A stretch of DNA of 59,248 nucleotides from an uncultured Oleiphilaceae bacterium (GTDB lineage Bacteria > Pseudomonadota > Gammaproteobacteria > Pseudomonadales > Oleiphilaceae): NCBI GenBank assembly GCA_913060665.1, contig CAJXUY010000024.1, forward strand, positions 1 through 59,248. The letters run 5' to 3'. Below the pieces are notes generated by a model. The model made no database searches and was not told the origin of the DNA. It worked only from the letters and a program-made list of their open reading frames with translations. Position 1 is the first letter of the stretch. Each line of letters opens with the position of its first letter. This document shows, in pieces, positions 9,429 through 20,064 of this stretch. The position numbers and the translations under genes were made by a program.

Positions 9429-10490
9429 TTAGTGTCCCGGCGAAGGTCTGGTTCCTGCGCCTGACAGAATTGTTTCTTGTTCAATTGTTTTGATTAGATT
9501 AGCGGCAAGTTGTGCAGGGCTGCCAATAAAGGAACTGCACCCAGTAGCGTCCACAGAATCAGGCATTGAGCTATTTGCGCAACTTTCGGCGTTTTGTACC
9601 CATATTTTACAGCCGTATGCCTTTAGGAGTGGAGCCGCTATCGCTCCGTCATTGCCCATACCGCTAAATACCATTACGTTGCAATTAGCTCCGTAATGGT
9701 TAGCCACATTTAACATGACCTGATCAATGGATGGGCCATATGGCCCCGGCCAGGTAGTATCCTTAAATTGGACCTTTCCCTGTTCATCAAACACCATTTC
9801 ACGTTCGACGGGCACCATTAACACCTGCCCATTTCTAAGACTATCGCCTTCTTGAGCTTGCTTTAGTTCGAAACTAGAGTGTCTGGCTAATACCTTTGAG
9901 AGCACTGATGAGAAGTTTGCATCAATATGCTGTGCATAAATAAATGAGACTGGTAGCCCTGCAGGTAGCTGATCGAGAAATTCTTTGACGGCAGCAGGGC
10001 CGCCCAATGAGGCTGCCAGAATCCAGATCTGTTGCCCAGCGTTGTTTTCTGATGCATTAGATAGGACACTAGGGAGTGGTAAAGGCCCCTTTTGTTGATC
10101 AGATGCGTTGCTTAAACTATCTAATGATGCTTCGGAATCGAGCAGCTCCAGTGTGCCAATTTCATCTCTCAGCTTTGAGAATAGTCTTCTTTCCCAGCGG
10201 GGGTATTCATCACTATGACGTTCGGGGGCGTTGCCTAAACCAAACAGTACACCGGCTTCTGTGGAGTCGAGCAGGCTATCAATGAGGTCAGGAAATTCAT
10301 CCTCATTTTCAAGTTCCAGAATCCAGCACCCAATATTATCTAATTCAGCTTCTTGAGCATTTTCAAATCGGACCGGGTCGCAACTAATAGCGATTTCAAG
10401 CCCATAGTTTGAAATCGCGTGTTGGAGTATATGGCGTTGCAGCGGACTATCAGAAAGAATCCCTATTCTCGGTCGCTCAATTTCGCTCAT
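9429..10490 (-). CDS. chpB: CheB-type methylesterase ChpB
   Basis: A 353-residue protein whose C-terminal half is a CheB catalytic domain. The serine-histidine-aspartate triad is visible: Ser161 in AASLGG, His188 in AQHID and Asp281 in GMGNDG. It would remove methyl groups from the receptor PilJ and oppose PilK. The N-terminal 140 residues resemble a receiver fold only loosely and lack a clear phosphorylation site, as in ChpB rather than chemotaxis CheB. Its ATG overlaps the chpA stop (ATGA), indicating translational coupling. Confidence 0.9.
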   Translation of the reverse strand: MSEIERPRIGILSDSPLQRHILQHAISNYGLEIAISCDPVRFENAQEAELDNIGCWILELENEDEFPDLIDSLLDSTEAGVLFGLGNAPERHSDEYPRWERRLFSKLRDEIGTLELLDSEASLDSLSNASDQQKGPLPLPSVLSNASENNAGQQIWILAASLGGPAAVKEFLDQLPAGLPVSFIYAQHIDANFSSVLSKVLARHSSFELKQAQEGDSLRNGQVLMVPVEREMVFDEQGKVQFKDTTWPGPYGPSIDQVMLNVANHYGANCNVMVFSGMGNDGAIAAPLLKAYGCKIWVQNAESCANSSMPDSVDATGCSSFIGSPAQLAANLIKTIEQETILSGAGTRPSPGH

Positions 10491-13400
10491 GACAGATCAG
10501 TTAGCTTCTCGATGGTGCTGAGCAGTTCTTTTTCTTGGAACGGTTTACCAAGGTACTCGTTCACGCCAATAGACATGGCCCTCTCTCGGTGCTTCTGACC
10601 GGTACGAGAGGTAATCATGCAGATTGGTACATCTTTAAGGTTTTCATCGTGGCGAACCAGGCTTGCTACTTCAAATCCATCCATACGCGGCATTTCAATA
10701 TCAAGCAACATAACGTCCGGCTTATGATCTTGTAGTTGGGCAATGGCGTCCACACCGTCTTTTGCAGTAATTACATCCATGCCATTTCGTTCGAGTAAAC
10801 GAGTGGTGACCTTTCTTACGGTTACAGAGTCATCGACCACCATGACCAGAGTAGGTCGCTGCTCGACCGGTCCGGCTATTTCAACTTCACTGCCTGTGTT
10901 ACTCAGTGCTCGACCATCATCTGCACGTATCAGCGCAGGAAGGTCGAGGATTACGACAACGCTACCATCACCGAGTATCGTGGCACCTGATACACCGGGA
11001 ACTTTACTGAATTGAGCGCCAAGGCTTTTAACCACAATTTCACGGCTACCCATTAAACTATCGACCTGTAGAGCAATAGGGTGGTCGGTCCCGCGTACCA
11101 AAATAACCGGTAGTGGCAATGGTTGGCCTTGCAGTTTGGGCTTGTGATCACTGTGTAGTACATTACCAAGATACTGCAGACGATATTGCTGTCCAGCATA
11201 TTCATATAAAGGCGCGTCTGGCTTGTAATACTCTTCAAGCTCATAAGGGCTAACACGCACAATACCTTCAATGGTGTTGAGCGGTATTGCGTAGAAATCA
11301 TCACCGGTATTCACCATCAATGCACGGTTAACCGAGACTGTAAATGGTAGCCTGACGGTAAATGTTGTACCGGCGCCTTCTTTGGAATCTATACTAATGT
11401 TGCCGCCTAGCATCTTGATTTCGCTAGCGACGACATCCATACCTACGCCACGGCCTGAAATCTGGGTAACTTGCTCTGCTGTACTAAATCCTGCTTTCAT
11501 GATGAACTGTAAAATATCATGGTCTGAGAGCGCGATGTCTTTTTTCATTAAGCCTTGAGCAATGGCTTTGTCACGAATGACATCAACTTTAATACCACCG
11601 CCATCATCCTTCATGCGCAATACGATATCACCGCCTTCCCGGTTAAGAGATAGGCTAATGTTACCCGCTTCTGGCTTTCCTGCGGCTTTTCGTTTATCAA
11701 TGGTTTCGATACCATGATCCAGCGCGTTTCTGAGCATGTGCTCTAGTGGTGCGACCATTCTTTCGAGAACGGTGCGATCCATTTCACCTTCTGCATTTTG
11801 TACATCGAACTCTGCCTTTTTGCCCAGTTCGCCGCTGATTTGGCGAACGATTCTTCTTAACCTTGGAACCATTGACGAGAATGGAATCATACGGGTCTTC
11901 ATCAGACCTTCTTGCAGTTCAGTATGTATTCTTGATTGCTGAAGCAGTAGCGTTTCTGCATCCCTTGCTTTATCAGCAAGCGTTTCTCGCAGGTCCAGTA
12001 GATCGAACGTACTTTCTGTCAATGCTCTTGAAAGTTGTTGAATCGATGAGTAGCGATCCATTTCCAATGGGTCAAAATCAGCGTAATCCGGTCCAACACC
12101 CTCTTTCTCTGTGCGGAAGAGAACTTGAGCCTCTGTCTCCATATCCATTCTTCGGAGCTGCTCACGGAGACGCTCTATAGTAGATACCATTTCATCAAGG
12201 TTGAAGCTAAAGTCGCTGATTTGTTGCTCTAATCGACCACGGGTAATACTGGTTTCACCTGCAAGGTTAACCAAATCGTCAATGAGTGACGCAGATACCC
12301 TTACGGTTTCTTGTTGAGCAGGTCTTGATTTTGCGGATTTTTGTGCCTGGCTATCTGGCTTCTTAGCCGTTGTGGTTACACGATCTTGATCTTCAACTGG
12401 AGGCGTTGGTTCAACTGCAAGGGCCTGCGTGTCTCCTTCTGCGGTTATAGCAGGAGGTTGAGGATCATTCGATTCCTGAACGAAGGGCTTTTCCTCGTCG
12501 TTGGTAGCCGGTACAGCTTGAGTTTCGACCACTTGAGGAGCTTTCTGAGTAGCCTGTTCTGCAGAGAGGGCTATAAAGCGATGATTAACCTCTGTAACAA
12601 GTGAGCTTAGCTTGTCTTGATATTGGTTTACCGTTGCTAGAAGTTCAGTGGTAAGCCCGTCGTTGTTTTCAACCGCTTCGATGAGCTTACTTTCGAGTTC
12701 ATGGCTTACGTTGCCTAACTCCATTAAACCCGCCAGACGTGCACCGCCTTTTAGCGTATGAAGTAGTCGCTGAATTTCACGATTAAAGTCGTTGTTGCTA
12801 GTGTCTGTTGACCAGTCTGATGTTTGCGTGTCGAGTGCTTCAAGTATTTCATTGGCTTCTTCGAGGAATATCTCAAGTATCTCAGCATCGGCAGCTTCAT
12901 CTTCTTCAGCGTTGTCTATATCTGCTGTAGCGATATTTTTTCTTTCTTTAATAGGTATCGCGTTGATGGTATCTATGAGGTCAGTGACAGGCGAGGTTTT
13001 GCCAGCATTTTCAAGCTCAGTAAGCATTGATACAAGTTGTTCAGCGCTGCGACTGGTAACCTGAATCAGTGCTTTATTGTCGGTTGCATTTTCGCTGAGT
13101 GCTACTTCTAGCTTATCGTAAAGAGCATCTGCCAAATCACCAATATTATCAATGTCGGCAAGTCGTGCGCCGCCTTTTAACGTGTGTAACTCGCGTTGGA
13201 TCTCAATTACGTCGTTAAGGTTTGCTGGCGCTTCGTTCCAATGGTCCAAGCAATCAATGATGGCGTCACATATTTCCCGAGCCTCCTCAAGGAATATGGC
13301 CATTAAGTCATCAGCGAAGTCTTGCTCACTAGTGGTCTCGGCTGTTGACTCATCAGACGTCGTCTCTTCACCTGGCTGTTCTTGTTTTATGATGAATTCT

Positions 13401-16400
13401 TCGTTTGAAGAGGGGGTCTCACCTTCCAAGATTGGCGCGGTTAATTGAATAGTACTTTCGTCTTCAGGATCGTCTACCTGATCTACCGGTAGGTTTTCAA
13501 TATCCTGCGATAGCTCTTCTATACCCGTCGATGGTTCTTCTATGTTAGTGGGTTGAGCTTCGCCATTGATCAGTGCGACCACTGATGCAATTAAGTCGCT
13601 GGCAGGATATAGCGCAGAACCGTTGCCTATCTGATCAATCATTGTGGCAAGTTTGTCATGGCAGGCTAGCATTAGATCTGCGATGGAACTGTCCACTACA
13701 AGACCGTTTTCAACGATGCCCTCGAACAGTGTCTCAAGTTCATGAGCCAAGTCACCCAGTGGGCCGATCTCAGCCATTCGAGCGCCACCCTTTAAGGTAT
13801 GGAGCTCGCGTTGTAGTTCTTTGACGTTGCTGCTGTCATGTATGTCTTCGAGCCAAGTTTGAAGAAGCTCTCCAGTATTGTCGATAATCTCATTAGCTTC
13901 TTCGAGGAATATTTCGACTAATTCTGGATCAAGTGATTCAGAAAGAATCGGGGCGACATCTTCTGGTTGGAAGGTGCTATCTGATGTTTCGTCTGCTACT
14001 GCTATTTTCTCAGGCTCTAAAGGTTCAAATTCTTCTACCTCAAACGCTGCTAATTCGTTATCAGTACTATCTTCTTCTGTTGAGCTTAGAAGTTCATCAT
14101 CAGACGGTATATCTTCTAGCGAAGCTAGTGCACCTTCATCCTCTGACTCAAGAGTAGGAATGTTACCAAAATCAATTTCTTCATCATGTTCGTCGTCAAT
14201 TTCTTCATTAGCGGCTTCAATAAATTGCTCGGCAGTTTCTTCTGTTAGCTCGGCAGTTTCGGGTACTAAAGGCGCTTCCTGAACTTCTTCAACTGAATCT
14301 TCAATTGACAGCTGAGGTATTGTTTCAATCGGCTCTTCAGCAGAAGGTGCTGCTTCGCCATTAATCAGTGCGGTGATTTGAGTGATTAAATCAGGAGCTG
14401 ATCGACAAGTTCGACCTGCTTCAATGTCCTCAATCATGGTCGCAAGACGGTCGTGAGCCGTGAGCGAAAGGTCGATGATGTGGTTGGCGGTATTAATCTG
14501 ACCGTCTACGATTCTTTCAAAAAGGCTTTCCAGTTCGTGGGATAGGTCACCGATTGCTGATATTTCAGCCATACGAGCGCCACCCTTCAGGGTATGAAGT
14601 TCTCGTTGAAGTTCATTAACAACTTGATGCTGAGAGGGGTCTTCTTGCCACTGTTGGATCAGGTTTCCTGAGTTTTCGATGATATCATTGGCTTCTTCCA
14701 AGAATATCTCAATCAACTCTGGGTCAAGGTCTATCAGTGCTTGCTGGTCTTCTTCTGCAAGTTCTGGCAATTCTTCTACAACAGCGCCTGAGATTTCGAT
14801 ATCGCTAGAAGATGGCTCTTCTACTTCAGCGACTTCTTCGTGCGTAGAGGCTTCCGCTACAGACTCTGTTGTTGCTGAAATAACCTGCTGTATTTTCGAA
14901 ATGAGATCGGTTGCGGGTATACTGTTATTGCCAGAAGCGACATCATCAATGATAGACGCCAACCGGTCATGGCAGCTGAACAATAATGAAGCCAGCGATG
15001 CGTCTGCTGTTAAGCGTTTATCAGTTAGCCCTTCGAAAAGTGCCTCGAGCTCATGAGCAAGGTCCCCGATAGAGGGGATGTCGGCTAGGCGAGCGCCGCC
15101 CTTTAAGGTATGGAGTTCTCTTTGAAGCTCAACAAGCAGGTCAGGGTTGGTGGTATCTTCTGACCATTGTTGCAGCAATTCACCGGTATTGTTGATGATA
15201 TCATTGGCTTCTTCGAGGAAAATTTCGACCAATTCAGGGTCTAGCAACGACGCGCTGTCTGCTTCTGTTAGTTGAGGGAGTGCAGACTCCGACCCTTCGA
15301 CGGTGTCAAGGGTTGGAATGTCTTCTTCGACCTCAAAGCCAGATAACGTTGGAATTTCTACTTCCAATTCTTCATCGAGTTCTTTTAGTGCGTCTTGTTC
15401 TAGTTGAGTTAACTCTTCGGCTGCCTCGGCTGCTTCAGTGTCTGCTTTCTCTTTAGCGTCGCTTTCTGCTGCTGCTTTGTTAGCTTCTATGTTTAGAATC
15501 AATTCTTTTATTTCAGCAATAAGCTTGTTATTAGGTTGTGTTGCCAAGCCTGCAGCGACTTGATCCATAAGACTTAATAGGGCCTCGTGGCCGTGCGCGA
15601 TAGTATCAAGGAAACTATCATTGGCAACCACATCGCCAGATTCGATTAGTTCATAAGCATTTTCGAGTAAATCAGCGAACTCGGAAATATCCTCAAGTCC
15701 GGCGACCTGAGCACCTTGACTCAGGGTCTTGAGCTCGCCAACTAGTTTTTCAAGCTCCTCACCTGGAACAGGGTTATTGCGCCAGCTGTTAAGGATAGAC
15801 TCAGCGTCGAGCAGAATATCAATACCTTCAGTGAGAAAAATATTGATCAGTTGTGGGTCTGTGGTGACGCTTTGTACCTGCTCTATATCGCTTACGTCAG
15901 CAAAGGTAAGTTCACTAAGCTCGTTTAAGTGAGATAAAAATTCTTCGGTACCTTCGAGGTGGTGTTGCGGGTCGTTGTATAGCTGCTCGATACCTTGTCT
16001 GACATATCCTGCCGCTTGGCGTAGCATATCGGAAACGGCTGGATTGGCTGGAATGTTCAGCGCTCTGGCATCTTTAACAAATTTCTCTACCGGAACGATG
16101 ATATTGGCTATTGGGTCTATTCCCGCTGTGTTTGCACTTCCTTTTAAGGTGTGAAGGGCTCGTGAAATAGAGTCGGTAAATGAAAGTTCGCCTTCTGACT
16201 CTGCATTGTCGACAAATTCATTAATGGTATCGAGATGAGTGTCTGTTTCACTACGGAATATATCTAGTAATATAGGATCGACACCATTGTCGGTATCCAC
16301 TTCATTTTCGAAATTGGCGGCTGACGCCTCTGTTTCGTTGCTGCCTAGAGATGAAGTCGCCCCGCCTTCAGCCAGGGACTCAGCCTGTTGAATAAGTGCT

Positions 16401-19120
16401 GTTACATCATGACGAGGGTTACTTTGAAGTTTAAAATCCTCGACTAAATCCGGAAGAAGTGCTGTCGCATTACTGAGAACATCACCGATATCTTGATTCA
16501 TTTCGATTGAACCATCGATAATCCGGTTCATCACGCTCTCAGCAGCCCAGGAAAGCTCGCCTACTGTGGTTGCACTCACCATCCTTCCACTACCTTTTAA
16601 GGTATGGAATGCTCTTCGCAGTTCAGTTAATGCTTCACTGTTATCATGCTGGCTTAAATAGGTCGGTAGGTACTCGGCGATGGTCGCAAGAACCTCTTCG
16701 GCCTCTTCGATAAAGATCTCAATGATTTCGTCATCAATTAAGTCATCTTCATCAGGGTCTGTTCCCGCATTACTTATCGTAGCGGCACTTATTGGAGACG
16801 CTGCAGGTGTAACCACATTGGAAGTCTCTTCATCAACTACTGCTAGCGTAGGCTCCGCATCCGCATTCTTTTCGCTAATGGTGGTTTCTTCGGTCAGATC
16901 TGTTTCAATTATTGGCGTTTCAGTCTCAGCGGCCTTGTTTGCACCTGAGCGAGGCACACCTGCAAACATGTTAGCTTGGTCTATCAGGTTGCTAACATCG
17001 TCTGAAGATTTCTTCTCTTTGAAGTCAGTTACCAGCTGAGGTAGCGTTTGAATAACATCTTCAAGGAGAGGGAATAGCTCTTTTGAAATAGTAATAGTAT
17101 TGTCGAGAATACGGTTGAGCATATTTTCCACTGCCCAAGCTAGTTCGCCTAGTGTTACCGCGCCTACTAATCGTCCGCTGCCCTTTAACGTATGGAATGC
17201 ACGTCTAAGTTCGACTATTGCATCTTTTTGTTGATGGTCTTTAAGGAATTTAGGGTAAAACTCTGAAATAGTGTCGAGAACTTCTTCTGCTTCCTCAATG
17301 AAAATTTCAATTATTTCATCGTCAATAAGCTCTTCGTCAGAGCCTTTGCTAGGCGCGTCAGGAGAAAAATCAGATACCGTGGTTTCTGGTGATGACTCTT
17401 GTGTCTCGTTCGTTTCAATATAGGTAGGGACTTCACCTGGCGGAAACCCTAGTTCTATGACGCTCTCTTCTGCGACTTGAAGAATTAGTTCGTTATCTTG
17501 AGCGCCTTCAGTGAGTCGCTCAATGTAGTATTCTATGCTGGTAATCGCATCAGCTAGGGTGTCGAGTTGTTTCCAATCCGGAACGCTCTTCTTCGACAGT
17601 AATGCTTGCTGTATGTATTGATTACAGGAGTTAATGAGCTCTGAGGCTTTGGTCAGAGGGATAATTTGCAAACCACCACGAAGCCCATCCAGAATTTCCG
17701 GAACACCTTCAATTTCACTGTGATCCCATTGAGACGCAATAAAATTGACTATGCATGTCTTGGCTTGTTCTAACCCGTTCCTAGCTTCTCTTAAAACGGC
17801 ATCATGTGCGTTACCCAATTGCTCGGCAGGTATGTCCGATTCAGTATTTGCAGATAAGGACGAAGCATGCTCTTCTGTCATGCCTGTTAATGTCGCTTCG
17901 ACGTAGAGAAGGGCGCCGGCAATATCCATAAGTGTGCTATCTTCTGCCTCACCACGTTTGTCTACCAGTGCTTCTATCACTTCAACTTGTTCAAGCGTTA
18001 CTTTTCTTGGAATGCCCAACCCAAGCACGGCCATGGTGTTTGCAACCTGTTTAAGGCCAGGCAATAACTCTTCAAGATCAGCGTTGTCTCTAAACTCTCC
18101 TCGAACGAACAAATCTAGTTGGTCTTTAATTCTAGCGAGTTCTTCATTAAGAGCGGCAACAACTGACTCTATAGCGTCTTTATCCGGTCCTTGCATTCGC
18201 TGTCTTTCAGCATCAACTTCTTCATCTTTAGGAAGAGATTGATCTAGATGAAATTGCTGGCGAACTTTATTGACGTGTTCGGTGTCTGTATCAGCTTTTG
18301 CAATATAATAGAGTAGGTGTTTCAGCAGGTCTTCAGGAATAGGTTGTAGCAGTATATCAACGCTTTCATCAACTAAGCGTTTTAGCTGATGGTCGAGGTC
18401 TCGCAAAAGCGTTTTAGTAGCGGAGGTTAACTCAACCGCATTGTCGTCAAACACATCAATAAAGGCTATGGCAACTGACCAGAGCTGCCCTAGGGATGTA
18501 TTCTGGCAGAGTCGTTCTACCCGCGTTAAAACTTTGACCATATAGGCTGTGTTTGCTTTAACTTCATTGCCGCGAATAACGCCTGCTAAAGAAAACTGAA
18601 ACATTTGACGTAATTTGCGAAGGCTGGCAATGACTTTTTCATCTTGTAGGCGCTGAACAGCCCCTGAAGGTGCAGTAACTCTGGCAGCTGATAGGTCGGG
18701 CGTAAATAGAGATGTGTCAGAGAGTAGTGGCTCCCCTCTAGATGCCCTAAGGTCATTAAGAATTGGGAGTATCACTAATGGCAGATCTTTGCGGCCAGCA
18801 TGTAGGTGCTCAAGATAGCTTGGAAGCTGCAGAACCGCCTGCATCAAAACTTCTACCGCATCTTGCAGGTTAGGAACGGCCTGGTTAAGCAATGCTTGGG
18901 CGAGCTTTTCCATCTCTTCTGCAAGCAGCGCCGCACCATAGAACTCGACCATCTGCAGTGTGCCATGCACTTGATGGATATAGTTCAGACAGAACCGCAT
19001 ACGGGATGTATCTTCCGTATTCTCGACATAGGCTTCCAGCGCCTGTCGTGCCTGATTTAGTGTTTCATCTATTTCGCCTCGAACCCAGTCGAGTGCTACA
19101 TAGTCATGGCTATTACCCAT
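10487..19120 (-). CDS. chpA: Giant multi-Hpt histidine kinase ChpA of the Pil-Chp pathway
   Basis: About 2,877 residues. Order: an N-terminal FimL-like/Hpt-like domain (IHQVHGTLQMVE near residue 50), a long helical region, then eight Hpt modules with HTLKG at His643, 839, 990, 1337, 1509, 1774, 1979 and 2121. A ninth, degenerate module has Lys1131 instead of His. The CheA core follows: dimerisation from about 2270, HATPase N-box HMLRNALDHG near 2460, G-box SGRGVGMD near 2555, a CheW-like domain, and a C-terminal receiver with Asp2807 (LLDIEMP). It phosphorylates PilG and PilH to control type IV pili and surface sensing. P. aeruginosa ChpA is shorter, with fewer canonical sites. The frame extends to 19168, but ATG 19120 follows GGAG and gives the family start MGNSHDYVALDW. 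Confidence 0.95.
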   Translation of the reverse strand: MGNSHDYVALDWVRGEIDETLNQARQALEAYVENTEDTSRMRFCLNYIHQVHGTLQMVEFYGAALLAEEMEKLAQALLNQAVPNLQDAVEVLMQAVLQLPSYLEHLHAGRKDLPLVILPILNDLRASRGEPLLSDTSLFTPDLSAARVTAPSGAVQRLQDEKVIASLRKLRQMFQFSLAGVIRGNEVKANTAYMVKVLTRVERLCQNTSLGQLWSVAIAFIDVFDDNAVELTSATKTLLRDLDHQLKRLVDESVDILLQPIPEDLLKHLLYYIAKADTDTEHVNKVRQQFHLDQSLPKDEEVDAERQRMQGPDKDAIESVVAALNEELARIKDQLDLFVRGEFRDNADLEELLPGLKQVANTMAVLGLGIPRKVTLEQVEVIEALVDKRGEAEDSTLMDIAGALLYVEATLTGMTEEHASSLSANTESDIPAEQLGNAHDAVLREARNGLEQAKTCIVNFIASQWDHSEIEGVPEILDGLRGGLQIIPLTKASELINSCNQYIQQALLSKKSVPDWKQLDTLADAITSIEYYIERLTEGAQDNELILQVAEESVIELGFPPGEVPTYIETNETQESSPETTVSDFSPDAPSKGSDEELIDDEIIEIFIEEAEEVLDTISEFYPKFLKDHQQKDAIVELRRAFHTLKGSGRLVGAVTLGELAWAVENMLNRILDNTITISKELFPLLEDVIQTLPQLVTDFKEKKSSDDVSNLIDQANMFAGVPRSGANKAAETETPIIETDLTEETTISEKNADAEPTLAVVDEETSNVVTPAASPISAATISNAGTDPDEDDLIDDEIIEIFIEEAEEVLATIAEYLPTYLSQHDNSEALTELRRAFHTLKGSGRMVSATTVGELSWAAESVMNRIIDGSIEMNQDIGDVLSNATALLPDLVEDFKLQSNPRHDVTALIQQAESLAEGGATSSLGSNETEASAANFENEVDTDNGVDPILLDIFRSETDTHLDTINEFVDNAESEGELSFTDSISRALHTLKGSANTAGIDPIANIIVPVEKFVKDARALNIPANPAVSDMLRQAAGYVRQGIEQLYNDPQHHLEGTEEFLSHLNELSELTFADVSDIEQVQSVTTDPQLINIFLTEGIDILLDAESILNSWRNNPVPGEELEKLVGELKTLSQGAQVAGLEDISEFADLLENAYELIESGDVVANDSFLDTIAHGHEALLSLMDQVAAGLATQPNNKLIAEIKELILNIEANKAAAESDAKEKADTEAAEAAEELTQLEQDALKELDEELEVEIPTLSGFEVEEDIPTLDTVEGSESALPQLTEADSASLLDPELVEIFLEEANDIINNTGELLQQWSEDTTNPDLLVELQRELHTLKGGARLADIPSIGDLAHELEALFEGLTDKRLTADASLASLLFSCHDRLASIIDDVASGNNSIPATDLISKIQQVISATTESVAEASTHEEVAEVEEPSSSDIEISGAVVEELPELAEEDQQALIDLDPELIEIFLEEANDIIENSGNLIQQWQEDPSQHQVVNELQRELHTLKGGARMAEISAIGDLSHELESLFERIVDGQINTANHIIDLSLTAHDRLATMIEDIEAGRTCRSAPDLITQITALINGEAAPSAEEPIETIPQLSIEDSVEEVQEAPLVPETAELTEETAEQFIEAANEEIDDEHDEEIDFGNIPTLESEDEGALASLEDIPSDDELLSSTEEDSTDNELAAFEVEEFEPLEPEKIAVADETSDSTFQPEDVAPILSESLDPELVEIFLEEANEIIDNTGELLQTWLEDIHDSSNVKELQRELHTLKGGARMAEIGPLGDLAHELETLFEGIVENGLVVDSSIADLMLACHDKLATMIDQIGNGSALYPASDLIASVVALINGEAQPTNIEEPSTGIEELSQDIENLPVDQVDDPEDESTIQLTAPILEGETPSSNEEFIIKQEQPGEETTSDESTAETTSEQDFADDLMAIFLEEAREICDAIIDCLDHWNEAPANLNDVIEIQRELHTLKGGARLADIDNIGDLADALYDKLEVALSENATDNKALIQVTSRSAEQLVSMLTELENAGKTSPVTDLIDTINAIPIKERKNIATADIDNAEEDEAADAEILEIFLEEANEILEALDTQTSDWSTDTSNNDFNREIQRLLHTLKGGARLAGLMELGNVSHELESKLIEAVENNDGLTTELLATVNQYQDKLSSLVTEVNHRFIALSAEQATQKAPQVVETQAVPATNDEEKPFVQESNDPQPPAITAEGDTQALAVEPTPPVEDQDRVTTTAKKPDSQAQKSAKSRPAQQETVRVSASLIDDLVNLAGETSITRGRLEQQISDFSFNLDEMVSTIERLREQLRRMDMETEAQVLFRTEKEGVGPDYADFDPLEMDRYSSIQQLSRALTESTFDLLDLRETLADKARDAETLLLQQSRIHTELQEGLMKTRMIPFSSMVPRLRRIVRQISGELGKKAEFDVQNAEGEMDRTVLERMVAPLEHMLRNALDHGIETIDKRKAAGKPEAGNISLSLNREGGDIVLRMKDDGGGIKVDVIRDKAIAQGLMKKDIALSDHDILQFIMKAGFSTAEQVTQISGRGVGMDVVASEIKMLGGNISIDSKEGAGTTFTVRLPFTVSVNRALMVNTGDDFYAIPLNTIEGIVRVSPYELEEYYKPDAPLYEYAGQQYRLQYLGNVLHSDHKPKLQGQPLPLPVILVRGTDHPIALQVDSLMGSREIVVKSLGAQFSKVPGVSGATILGDGSVVVILDLPALIRADDGRALSNTGSEVEIAGPVEQRPTLVMVVDDSVTVRKVTTRLLERNGMDVITAKDGVDAIAQLQDHKPDVMLLDIEMPRMDGFEVASLVRHDENLKDVPICMITSRTGQKHRERAMSIGVNEYLGKPFQEKELLSTIEKLTDLS
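12650..15245 (-). repeat. Array of five HTLKGG phosphotransfer modules within chpA
   Basis: Five modules, each with an EIFLEEA helix, a linker and ELHTLKGGAR or LLHTLKGGAR, follow one another with acidic spacers. The three at about 13610-13935, 14390-14735 and 14890-15245 are so alike that stretches recur at DNA level, for example the reverse complement of GAGGAAxATxTCxAxxAATTC near 13900, 14705 and 15220. This points to duplication of a module within the gene. Confidence 0.75.
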
Positions 19121-19136
19121 AACTTCTCCAGTATTT

Positions 19137-20036
19137 CTAATTCTTTTCTGGGCGTCGGATGAACGCAAGAGTATTGTCGCTTGGGACCCGTTCTAAATCA
19201 GGGTGCTCCCAGTCGACCATTTCACCTTGGCCTAATACCAGTAATCCACCTGGCACCAGTCTTTCCACCAATCTACTTAAGATTTCTTTACGTCTCCAAC
19301 GACGAAAATAGATCAATACATTTTGGCAAAAAATTACATTCATTCCATGCATGGGTGCGTTGCCGAGATCTAAAATGTTAACTCTTGCAAAACAAACACG
19401 ATCTTTAATGGCAGGAATGACTTCATACTGACCATTATCGTGTTTGTTGAAATATTTTTCCCGTTGCGTACCTTCAACCGTTACCAGTTTACGCTCGGAA
19501 TATATCCCGGCTCGCGCTTTTTCTAGGGCTGGAGTGCTTATATCGGTACCTGTGATACCGTAATAATGCTTGAGCCCTAGCATATACATACTTTCACTGA
19601 GCAGCATTGCCAAGGTATAAGGCTCTTCTCCTGTTGAGCAGCCAACACTCCATACTTCGAGTGTTGATTTTTTAAGGTTATCGACAGGGCGGGTCAGAAC
19701 ATAGTCTGTTACCAAGTTACAAGCATCTATATCTCTATAGAAGCGAGTTTCTTGCACGGTCAGTCGATCAACTAGAGTGGTCCATTCGATTATTCCGCTA
19801 GGACCGCTAATTACCTTTTCAAAATACTCTTGATAGTCACTACAACCAATTTCACGCATCCGAGTACCTAAGCTTGTTTGCAAAAAGACCTTACGGCCTA
19901 TCGGCAAGCTCATGCCCGTCCGGCTCTCCAGTAGCTCCTGCCACTTTCGAAATTGGTCATTATCCATTTCTGGTAATGGTTTCAAGACCCACCCGGTGGG
20001 TTGAGCCTTGTCATTGTAGTTAGCCATCATATTCAC
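19137..20036 (-). CDS. pilK: CheR-type protein methyltransferase PilK
   Basis: A 299-residue CheR-family methyltransferase. The N-terminal helical domain is followed by the SAM-binding fold: VWSVGCSTGEEPYTLAM (about residues 128-145), the acidic GTDIS strand, and FCQNVLIYF, where most CheR proteins have FCRNVLIYF. It would methylate glutamates of PilJ. It sits 28 bases after pilJ and 16 bases before the chosen chpA start. The ATG at 20036 has no strong ribosome-binding site, and ATGs at codons 3 and 4 are alternatives. Confidence 0.93.
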   Translation of the reverse strand: MNMMANYNDKAQPTGWVLKPLPEMDNDQFRKWQELLESRTGMSLPIGRKVFLQTSLGTRMREIGCSDYQEYFEKVISGPSGIIEWTTLVDRLTVQETRFYRDIDACNLVTDYVLTRPVDNLKKSTLEVWSVGCSTGEEPYTLAMLLSESMYMLGLKHYYGITGTDISTPALEKARAGIYSERKLVTVEGTQREKYFNKHDNGQYEVIPAIKDRVCFARVNILDLGNAPMHGMNVIFCQNVLIYFRRWRRKEILSRLVERLVPGGLLVLGQGEMVDWEHPDLERVPSDNTLAFIRRPEKN

Positions 20037-20064
20037 AACAGGGGGTTAAACCTCACCAACTACG

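Noticed and set aside
13878-14282. 134-codon serine-rich open frame antisense to chpA, and similar long antisense frames through 10500-19000
   Set aside because: They are the complement of acidic, Glu/Asp-rich codons of chpA, which read as Ser-rich on the other strand. No ribosome-binding sites or families fit.
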